From positions 1-37,229 of the forward strand of contig CALUPI010000011.1 of assembly GCA_944322645.1 (NCBI GenBank): a stretch of DNA of 37,229 nt, given 5' to 3'. The notes beneath the pieces are model-generated. The model was not told where the DNA came from and did not search any database. It worked only from the letters and a program-made list of their open reading frames with translations. Source of the DNA: an uncultured Ureaplasma sp. GTDB taxonomy: Bacteria > Bacillota_I > Bacilli_A > Mycoplasmatales > Mycoplasmoidaceae. The position numbers and the translations under genes are program-made. Positions within the stretch are counted from its first letter, which is position 1; every line of letters starts with the position of its first letter. Positions 17,932 through 24,112 of the stretch are shown here, in pieces.

Positions 17932-20238
17932 ATGAAAAAAAATATCAAAAAATACTCTCTAATATTCTCATCAATACTATTATCTTCAATTATTATTACT
18001 CCCACATTAGTAAGTTGCACCTCTAAAACTAGATATAACCAAAATAGTAATATTACTGATAATACTTATGAATATCAAGAAAAAATTAATAATCCTAAAA
18101 TTAGTGAATTTAATTTACCTTCTGATATTGATGAATTTTCAAGTGATCCAAATAATCCGATATATGACAATGTATATGACAAAATAAGTATTGATACTAT
18201 TAATAATGATGTCTATAATATGTTGTCTAAATTAGGAGAAAATAATCTAAGGAACCCAAATTTTATTGCAAATATTACAAATTATACAATTAGTACAAAT
18301 AATAATAAATACTCAATAAACATTAATTTTGAAGTAAAAAATACCAATAATTTTGTTAATATTTATGAAATAAATAATGATTTTTCATTGCCTTGTAATC
18401 CAATTTTATTCAATCCAAATGAAACTAAAATTTTTCAAATCAATATTGATTCTCCAATTTATAGAAGTTTTAATACACAAAAGTTCTCATCAACACAAAA
18501 AAATTGATTTGCCTATTATTTTAAAAATGTAAAGATTAACATTAATGATGATGAATATAAAATTAATCAATTTTCATTAAATCCATATTCATATTCATTA
18601 AATACTTATTTTTATTATAATTTCAATAGTGTTGGATACAATGATATCCAAGTTGAAGCAAATAAGCAATTAAATTCTCTCACATTGGATAATGTTAAAA
18701 ATGAAATTATTAATACTTATAATGCTAAATTAAATTTATTCAAAAGTATTTCTAATCCATTCCAAAATATTTTACAATTTCAAGTTTCTGATAACAATAA
18801 ATCAACAATATTAGATTTTAGTATTAAAAATGCCGACAATTTAGCAAATATAACAAATCAATTAATTCAATACGTTACACATTCTAATAATGATTATTAT
18901 TCTTTATTATTTGATATATTTTCTAATAAAACAATTAATGAAATTTCAAATAATCTAAAAAATAATCATTTTAATTATCAAAATCTAAAACAAATTGAAT
19001 CACAAATTGCTTCTAAAGGTATTTTAGATTTAATATTTACAGATTTTAATTTATTATTAAAAATTTTGGCAAATTTAAATATCATTAATGAAAATCAATA
19101 TCAAGAAATATTATATATTTTTAGTCAACTTAATATAAAATCATCAACACTATTAGATTTTATAATTAACTTGATAAAATTAAAAAATCAAAATAATGAA
19201 TTTATTTTCTTAAATATAATTAAAAACATTATTGATAATAATACTATTATAAATATGTTAAATTGGTTAATTTTTGAAAATAATAATTTAAATACTCAAA
19301 ATTTATTATTATTTTTAGATATTTTTGCTAACCCTAAAAATTCTAATGATCCAGATGCTGATATAATACGTTGATATGACTGATTAAATTCCATAAAATT
19401 TATAATTTCATTTGCAAATGATGATTTACAAAATATTATTTATTCTACAAAATTTATATTTGGCAATAATATTTATTTAAATATCAAAAACATTTATCCC
19501 CTATTACCTAATAGTCTTCAAATTAATGGAATTGAAATTCCCATTAACAAGTTAATTAATCTTTTACCTCAATGAATTAGCTTTAATACAAATAATTATA
19601 TTGAAATTAACAATAATTTCTCTACTCTAGAATATAGTGTTATAAAAAATAATTTTAATCAATATGCATTATCTTGACAAGCATTTGTAAATTCTACTAT
19701 TGATATTAATTTACCAGATACAATTATGACACTTTCTAATTCTTCTTCTCCATTAATTAAAAAAATAATTGCAAATCTCACTAATGATATTTTTTATCAC
19801 ATTTACAATAATAGTAAATATTTTAAACCATATGAATCTAAAATTAATAATTACATAATTGAAAACTATAATCCTTATTTAAAAAGAGAAGGTCAAATTA
19901 TATATAAAAATATTGATTCTAATATTAATAATCAAATTATTGATACAATTAATAATTCTATTAGTAATTCAATAATTAAAGATACTGAAATTGTTATTTC
20001 AAAATTCCCAAATATAAAAATTTCAAAAACTAAGACTATCGATAATTATGATTATGCAAATTTAATTGATGTATATTTTAATTTACAAAAATATGAAAAT
20101 AATTTTCATGTTGCATTAAACACTAATATGATTTCAAAATACAAAAAAATAAGTTTTGATTTATTTACTCCATTTTATGTCTATAATAATGAAAATATTT
20201 ATAAAAACATATTTAATATAAATTTAAGTAAAAAATAA
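17932..20238 (+). CDS. Large lipoprotein (768 aa)
   Basis: The ATG at 17932 is preferred over the TTG two codons earlier because AAGAGG is well placed and the product then starts MKKNIKKYSLIFSSILLSS, followed by the lipobox TLVSC. The exported part is very rich in Asn, Ile, Ser and Leu. Its middle consists of many short helices (for example GILDLIFTDFNLLLKILANL). It uses several TGA=Trp codons. The gene is alone on its strand with its own promoter region. It is probably a surface antigen or adhesin; no domain is recognised. Confidence 0.85.
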
Positions 20239-20523
20239 TCAATATTCACTAGAAATAATATCATTAATTATTTTATCTAGTTAAAAAGTAAGATCAATTT
20301 AATAATTATATCTTCATTATAATTTATACAATAAATTAATTTACACTTTATTAATTACTATAAATTTATCAATATCATATAATTAATTACACACAATAAT
20401 TACTGTTTTTATAATCATTATTTTATTTTATTAATCTTAAATCAAACATTTCTATATTTTTTTCCATTATTAATTAAAATTTATAACAAATAATACTTAA
20501 TAAAATACATATTTATTCATCTA
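20239..20523. other. Non-coding spacer with one long hairpin
   Basis: The only structure seen is an imperfect hairpin just after the lipoprotein gene: CTAGA (20249-20253) pairs with TCTAG (20276-20280), continued by AATAAT/ATTATT inside. It lacks a following T run, so it may be an RNA-processing or mRNA-stabilising end. The rest is AT-rich without ORFs. Confidence 0.5.
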
Positions 20524-20607
20524 TTTTTAGACTAGCCAATTTATATATAAAATATAAGTGAAGTATTTTAAGAAACCACATTATGTGGTTTTTTTTATTT
20601 TTGATAG
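20524..20607 (+). repeat. Promoter-terminator dispersed repeat, copy A
   Basis: The unit starts TTTTTAGACTAG, has TATATAAAAT (a -10 box), then AAGTG.A.TATTTTAAG, a terminator hairpin (AAACCACA/TGTGGTTT, 20573-20580/20584-20591) with eight T, and ATTTTTGATAG. Copy B at 22164-22248 shares the same order and most bases. The unit could make a terminated RNA of only about 40 bases, or be a mobile or regulatory repeat. Confidence 0.6.
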
Positions 20608-20658
20608 AGAGTTTGAAATAATTTGCCCAGAAAAGAGGCAAAATATCTCCAAACTCTC
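20604..20658 (-). ncRNA. Two-tier hairpin, candidate small RNA or MITE
   Basis: GAGAGTTTG (20607-20615) pairs perfectly with CAAACTCTC (20650-20658), and inside TTTGCC (20622-20627) pairs with GGCAAA (20637-20642). On the minus strand it is followed by the terminator of repeat copy A. The first 40 bases recur almost exactly at 37103-37141. The minus-strand loop (CCTCTTTTCTGGGC) resembles that at 10742-10777. Confidence 0.4.
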
Positions 20659-20668
20659 AAATATTGAT

Positions 20669-20694
20669 AAAAAAATATCTCAAAATGAGATATT
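20669..20694 (-). terminator. Intrinsic terminator of the SHOCT membrane protein gene
   Basis: On the minus strand AATATCTCA pairs with TGAGATATT (plus strand 20674-20682 and 20686-20694), followed by a T run. The stem includes part of the gene's TAA stop codon. Confidence 0.85.
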
Positions 20695-21241
20695 AATGAC
20701 TTAATAAATCTTTTTTCATTTTTAAATATTCTTCTTCAGTTATTACACCATTTTTGTATAAATCATGAATTTTTTGAATATTGTCATATTTATTTCAATT
20801 AGCATTTGGATTATTATTTGGATTAGGATACATATTGTTTGGATCTTGATAATACATATTATTATTTGAGTATTGAGGTTTTCATTTTGCTTTTTTATAA
20901 TAGTGAAGAGCAATTAATCCAAATATAAATGAAGCAATTAAACCTAATAATATTATGCTAAATACACCTCATAATATTTTTACACTTCCTTCATTAATTT
21001 TATTATTTTTTCAATCTTTTGCTAAAATTCAAATTCCAAAAGCTAATGAGAATATACCATATAATGCTGCAAATGCTATAAAGCTAATATATGACCCTCA
21101 AAAATCAATTCCATTGTAATAATCATAATATGAATCGTTAGTACATGATCCTAACCATAATCCAAGAGTTAGAAAAAAGCATACAAATATAATTACACTA
21201 ATTGTAATTATTGCAATTACTGAATCTTTTTCAGATTTCAT
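20693..21241 (-). CDS. Membrane protein with C-terminal SHOCT domain
   Basis: This 182-aa protein is open only with TGA=Trp (six of them). It has three transmembrane helices: IIFVCFFLTLGLWL, YISFIAFAALYGIFSLAFGI and IILLGLIASFIFGLIAL. After the third helix come a basic loop and an Asn/Pro/Tyr-rich linker (MYYQDPNNMYPNPNNNPNAN). The C-terminus IQKIHDLYKNGVITEEEYLK...DLL is a SHOCT domain, a short helical pair that often caps membrane proteins and mediates oligomerisation. No obvious operon partner; a strong terminator follows. A decayed relative ends at 16334. Confidence 0.85.
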
Positions 21242-21299
21242 ATTTATCCTTAAAAAAATAAAACTTAAAATACATAATTATTTAATGAAAAATATCCTC

Positions 21300-21330
21300 C
21301 ATTAGTGTTGTCCACTAATAGGGGACACGT
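21300..21330. repeat. Short inverted repeat resembling an IS end
   Basis: TGTCC (21309-21313) and GGACA (21323-21327) flank ACTAATAGG, in a GC-rich island. It lies just beyond the 3' end of a coding remnant, as a terminal repeat of an insertion sequence would. No partner end was found. Confidence 0.3.
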
Positions 21331-21373
21331 TTATTTTATCTTTTTTTTTTTGCAAAAAAACCGTTTAATATGT

Positions 21374-21514
21374 TTAATTCATTACTCTTTTTTCTCTAAA
21401 AGATCTAATTTTATACTTATCACACAAAATAATATTTTTTAGTTCATTTTTATTAAATTTAGTTATTTTTGGTAAGTATTTAATATACTCATATTTTTTA
21501 AATACTTCTAAAAC
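21374..21514 (-). pseudogene. C-terminal remnant of an unknown, possibly IS-encoded protein
   Basis: A 46-codon frame on the minus strand lacks a start codon (TAA precedes it). It reads VLEVFKKYEYIKYLPK...ILCDKYKIRSFREKR, ordinary-looking coding sequence. Its stop is about 45 bases before the IS-end-like repeat at 21309-21327, which suggests the tail of a transposase or passenger gene. The family could not be named. Confidence 0.35.
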
Positions 21515-21548
21515 TTACATAAACATATCTATTTTTAATTTTTTTTGA

Positions 21549-21752
21549 TTAATAATATAATTTTTTCATGTCTATTTTAATAGTTTCTACTAATTCTAAT
21601 GTTTTTCCTGATTCTAATTCTTTTATATAATTTTTAATAAAAATTCTGATCAATTTTGAAAGACTTATTTTAGAATTTTTAGAAATTTCTTTTAATTTTT
21701 TCAAAGTTTTTGATGAAATTTTAAAAGTTATAATTTTATCTTGTTCAATCAT
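21549..21752 (-). CDS. Ribbon-helix-helix (CopG/Arc-like) regulator
   Basis: This 67-aa protein has an ideal AGGAGG site before its ATG. It begins IEQDKIITFKISSKTLKKLK and continues ISKNSKISLSKLIRIFIKNY: one short beta-strand followed by two helices, the RHH fold that binds DNA as a dimer. Such proteins are plasmid regulators or type II antitoxins. No toxin gene follows; downstream is only the coding remnant. It is divergent from the candidate toxin transcript at 21856, so it may repress that shared promoter region. Its length is normal for the family. Confidence 0.8.
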   Translation of the reverse strand: MIEQDKIITFKISSKTLKKLKEISKNSKISLSKLIRIFIKNYIKELESGKTLELVETIKIDMKKLYY

Positions 21753-21869
21753 TTTTATTACCTCCTAAATTTAATTTTATCAAAAGTAATAAAAAAATAA
21801 TAAAAAAAACATAAAATATTTTTATTTTTTGACTTTTTTATGATAATATTATTATAGGAGGTAAAAATT
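21753..21869. promoter_or_regulatory. Divergent promoter region of the RHH gene and small toxin ORF
   Basis: Both sides carry strong AGGAGG ribosome-binding sites in opposite orientation. On the plus strand TTGACT (21829-21834) and TATGATAAT (21839-21847) or TATTAT (21847-21852) are promoter-like, but the spacing is not canonical and the start point is unclear. Confidence 0.4.
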
Positions 21870-21965
21870 ATGTATATCATGATTCTCCCGCTACTTAAGT
21901 GTAGAGCAGATATTTATGGAAAATATAATCTTGATTCTTATATTAATCATTATTATTATCTATAA
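21870..21965 (+). CDS. 31-aa leader-like ORF overlapping a toxin-like peptide
   Basis: AGGAGG (21856-21861) sits 8 bases before the ATG, so this ORF should be translated well. It encodes MYIMILPLLKCRADIYGKYN and 11 further residues, mixed hydrophobic and polar. The 17-aa Ile/Leu-rich ORF at 21916 lies entirely inside it in another frame, apart from its last codon. The arrangement recalls mok over hok, where a well-translated leader ORF drives expression of the toxin and antisense RNA blocks the leader. It includes repeat copy 1 (21893-21913). Confidence 0.5.
   Translation: MYIMILPLLKCRADIYGKYNLDSYINHYYYL
21893..21913 (+). repeat. 21-base direct repeat, copy 1 (toxin side)
   Basis: Identical to 22074-22094. 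It ends 2 bases before the toxin-like ATG at 21916, so an RNA made from the minus strand of copy 2 could pair over the initiation region. Confidence 0.85.
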
Positions 21966-21969
21966 ATAA
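21916..21969 (+). CDS. Candidate type I toxin, 17-aa transmembrane peptide
   Basis: The ORF reads MENIILILILIIIIIYK: twelve of 17 residues are Ile or Leu, with a charged start and a Lys end, long enough to insert in a membrane. Known type I toxins (Ibs, Fst, Ldr, TisB) are of this kind. It has only a weak own ribosome-binding site and is nested in the 31-aa ORF. Copy 1 of the 21-base repeat ends 2 bases before its ATG. A strong terminator follows 24 bases after the stop. Translation and toxicity are inferred; AT-rich DNA yields Ile-rich frames by chance, so the case rests on the surrounding RNA signals. Confidence 0.5.
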   Translation: MENIILILILIIIIIYK

Positions 21970-21993
21970 TTAAAAAATTTACACTTATGTAGC

Positions 21994-22026
21994 AAACCCT
22001 AGCAATTGCAGTTGCTAGGGTTTTTA
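21994..22026 (+). terminator. Strong terminator of the toxin-like transcript
   Basis: AAACCCTAGCAA (21994-22005) pairs perfectly with TTGCTAGGGTTT (22012-22023) around the loop TTGCAG, followed by T. The loop sequence recurs at 22063-22068 in the opposing RNA's terminator. Confidence 0.9.
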
Positions 22027-22047
22027 ATTGTTTATAATGTTTTCAAT

Positions 22048-22110
22048 AAAAAAAAGTCACTCTTGCAGGAGTGACTTAAGTGTAGAGCAGATATCTACAT
22101 CTATATAATA
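22048..22110 (-). ncRNA. Candidate antisense antitoxin RNA
   Basis: Read on the minus strand, a first hairpin (TGTAGA/TCTACA, plus 22081-22086/22094-22099) is followed by the terminator hairpin AAGTCACTC/GAGTGACTT (22054-22062/22069-22077) and eight T (22048-22055 on plus), the shape of a 60-70 base RNA. The first hairpin holds copy 2 of the 21-base repeat, so this RNA would be perfectly complementary to the toxin transcript at 21893-21913. Its terminator loop CTGCAA complements the toxin terminator loop TTGCAG. A promoter-like TATTATATAG lies just upstream. Confidence 0.5.
22074..22094 (+). repeat. 21-base direct repeat, copy 2 (antitoxin side)
   Basis: Identical to 21893-21913, 181 bases apart in the same orientation, so a minus-strand transcript of this copy is antisense to copy 1. 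Confidence 0.85.
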
Positions 22111-22163
22111 ACATATTATTTATCTTTTAAATCATCAAATGAACAATAGTTTAATGCATAATC

Positions 22164-22248
22164 TTTTTAGACTAGTACACTTCTATATAAAATTAGAAGT
22201 GGAAATATTTTAAGAAACCGCATTATGTGGTTTTTTTATTTTTGATAG
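22164..22248 (+). repeat. Promoter-terminator dispersed repeat, copy B
   Basis: It has the same layout as copy A at 20524-20607: TTTTTAGACTAG, TATATAAAAT, TATTTTAAG, a terminator hairpin (AAACCGCAT/ATGTGGTTT) with seven T, and ATTTTTGATAG. In this copy CACTTCTA can also pair with TAGAAGTG around the -10 box. Right after it, ATAGCAC (22245-22251) pairs with GTGCTAT, again a hairpin placed beyond a terminator. Confidence 0.6.
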
Positions 22249-22349
22249 CACTAAAATTGGGTATGTGCTATATTAACATAACCCTATTAATGTTTTTTTA
22301 TTTAGTACATTTTGAAATTTTATCATTGTTTATTAATGAGGTAATAAAT

Positions 22350-22766
22350 ATGAAAAATCAAAATAAAAAATTTAAACATGTTCTAAATGATTATGATGTT
22401 GAGTCAGTTGAAATTCACAATTATGATTTATTTGCTAAATTAAAAGATAAAATAAAGAGAGAAAAGTCTAACAAGTTAAATAATGCAAAGGAATCTAAAA
22501 TGGCAAGAAAATCAAAAACAGACACAATTCTTGAAGTTGTGCTTAATTTAAAAGATGAATTTAGTGTTCTGAAAACTAAAGTTTGAAACTTAGAAAATAA
22601 TTTTAATGATTTTAAAACTGAAGTAAGAGAAGAATTTAGCAAGGTTAATTCTCGTCTAGATAAACTTGAAGATGATGTTCACATTTTAAAAGATGATGTT
22701 AATGCATTAAAACAAGATGTAAATGTTCTTAAATCTGAAGCTATAAAGCACGGATGAAATGTATAA
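22350..22766 (+). CDS. Coiled-coil protein, module copy 1
   Basis: The 138-aa product starts at the ATG at 22350 (GAGGT site) and reads through two TGA=Trp codons. Residues 1-65 are basic/polar and nearly identical to the paralog at 23022 (DVESVEIHNYDLFAKLKDKI, then KREKSNKLNNAKESK). The rest is heptad repeats (LEDDV.ILKDDVN.LKQDV), a long parallel coiled coil reminiscent of M. pneumoniae DUF16 proteins. It is soluble-looking with no signal. The frame ends KHGWNV. A small hydrophobic ORF follows, as after copy 2. The function of such families is unknown. Confidence 0.8.
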
Positions 22767-22834
22767 AATTATTTTTATAATTTGATAAAAAATAATACTA
22801 ATTTTATGTTTTTTAAATAAAACTAAATTAAATA

Positions 22835-22954
22835 ATCTCAGTTTCAAATGCTGTGGCAATTATAATTTTGGGTATTATTACCACATTAGTTTTAAGACAT
22901 AGAAGAATGAAAATTAAATATCTAAAAAACATTAATGTGAAAAATCCATTTTAA
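22835..22954 (+). pseudogene. Small transmembrane peptide ORF, copy 1, start codon lost
   Basis: This frame matches the 27-aa peptide at 23597: SVS.AVAIII..IIT...LRHRR. The expected ATG is ATC here (22835-22837); the first alternative start is GTG at 22853. It carries a transmembrane stretch followed by a basic tail and extends further (...KNINVKNPF). It may be silent or begin at GTG. A terminator-like hairpin (AACATTAA/TTAATGTT) overlaps its end. Confidence 0.4.
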
Positions 22955-23021
22955 TGTTTTTTTAATGTCTATTTAGTAAATTTTGAAATTTTTTCATTAT
23001 TTATTAATGAGGTGAAAAAGA

Positions 23022-23522
23022 ATGAAAAACCAAAATTCTAAGTTCAAACATGTTTTGCAAGAATATGATGTTGAATCAGTTGAAATTCACAATTATGATT
23101 TATTTGCAAAATTAAAAGATAAAATAAAGAAAGAAAAGTCAAATAAGTTAAATAATGCAAAGGAATCTAAAATGGTCAAAAAAAGTAAAACTGATACAAT
23201 TCTTGAAGTTGTTCTAAATTTAAAAGAAGAGTTTAACGGATTTAAAACTGAGTTTAATGGATTTAAGATTGAATTCAATGAATTAAAAACTAGAGTAGGA
23301 AATTTAGAAAATAATTTTAATGAATTTAAAATTGAAGTAAGAGAAGAATTTAGTAAAGTTAATTCTCGTCTTGATAAACTTGAAGATGATGTTCAAATTT
23401 TAAAAGAGGATGTGAAGATTCTTAAATCTGATGTTCACATTTTAAAAACCGATGTTAATGTATTAAAACAAGATGTGAATTCACTTAAATCTGAAGCTAT
23501 AAAGCATGAATGGAATATTTAA
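23022..23522 (+). CDS. Coiled-coil protein, module copy 2
   Basis: This 166-aa paralog of the protein at 22350 has GAGGTG before the ATG and needs no TGA codon. The N-terminal 65 residues are nearly the same; the heptad region is longer, with extra FKTEFNGF and ILKSDV repeats, so the coil length differs between copies by whole repeat units. It ends KHEWNI. It is followed by a well-formed 27-aa transmembrane peptide ORF. The tandem arrangement with shared upstream sequence (TTTTGAAATTT...TTATTAATGAGGT) shows duplication of the whole unit. Confidence 0.85.
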   Translation: MKNQNSKFKHVLQEYDVESVEIHNYDLFAKLKDKIKKEKSNKLNNAKESKMVKKSKTDTILEVVLNLKEEFNGFKTEFNGFKIEFNELKTRVGNLENNFNEFKIEVREEFSKVNSRLDKLEDDVQILKEDVKILKSDVHILKTDVNVLKQDVNSLKSEAIKHEWNI

Positions 23523-23596
23523 GATATTTTTATAATTTATAAGTTGATAAAAAATAATACTAATTTTGTGATTTTTGATATGAATAAATTTGAATA

Positions 23597-23680
23597 ATGT
23601 CAGTTTCAATTGCTGTGGCAATTATAATTGTTGTCATTATTACAATATGAGTTTTAAGACATAGTAGAAAGAAAATTTAA
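23597..23680 (+). CDS. 27-aa transmembrane peptide with basic tail
   Basis: The ORF reads MSVSIAVAIIIVVIITIW, then VLRHSRKKI, with one TGA=Trp. This is a single hydrophobic helix followed by a positive tail, like Fst-type toxins or small membrane peptides. Its ATG overlaps the stop of a 5-codon ORF (TAATG), which may couple translation. The frame is conserved at the same place after coiled-coil copy 1 (though without its ATG there), and it ends in a terminator-like hairpin (AAACATTAA...TTAATGTTT, T7). Too short for standard gene callers. Confidence 0.5.
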
Positions 23681-23781
23681 ATATATCAAAACATTAATTT
23701 GGAAATTCCATTTTAATGTTTTTTTAATCTCTATTTAGTAAATTTTGAAATCTTTTCATTGTTTATTAATGAAGCATAAAT

Positions 23782-23876
23782 ATGAAAAATCAAAATAAAA
23801 ATATAAGCAAGTTCTAAATGATTATGATATTAAGTCTGTTGAGATCATCAATTTGATTTGTATAATTAAAGAATTA
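23782..23876 (+). pseudogene. Third coiled-coil module, decayed
   Basis: The same upstream block as copies 1 and 2 (TTTAGTAAATTTTGAAAT...TTATTAATGA) leads to ATGAAAAATCAAAAT, then the sequence aligns with copies 1-2 (GTTCTAAATGATTATGATAT, TCTGTTGAGAT) but frameshifts to a stop after about 11 codons and loses similarity near 23876. The ribosome-binding site is changed from GAGGT to GAAGC. It is a clear remnant. Confidence 0.7.
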
Positions 23877-24112
23877 AGCATATATCAAAAGTTTGATTTA
23901 AAATCAATAATTATAAACTTTATTACAATTGACTAATTACGAGTTTTATAGTTGTGTTTTCTGTGGTTCCTAAAACATATTCATTTAATAAGACTTTTAG
24001 TGGAATTGATGCATTTAGTTTTTTATTAATTGCGGTATCTATATTAATGTTTAGTGCAACATTATTAGGATATATTAAACAAAAAAAATTTGTAGTAAAA
24101 TCCATATTTTAA
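23868..24112 (+). pseudogene. Membrane-protein C-terminal remnant
   Basis: A frame without ATG, open via TGA=Trp, encodes two hydrophobic segments: LITSFIVVFSVVPKTYSF, then FSFLLIAVSILMFSATLLGY with a basic tail KQKKFVVK. It ends at TAA 24110-24112, tail-to-tail with the gene on the other strand. It is probably what is left of a membrane protein joined to the decayed module. Confidence 0.35.

Noticed and set aside
20604-22110. CRISPR array or tracrRNA
   Set aside because: Repeats are only two copies each, not regularly spaced, and no cas genes are present.
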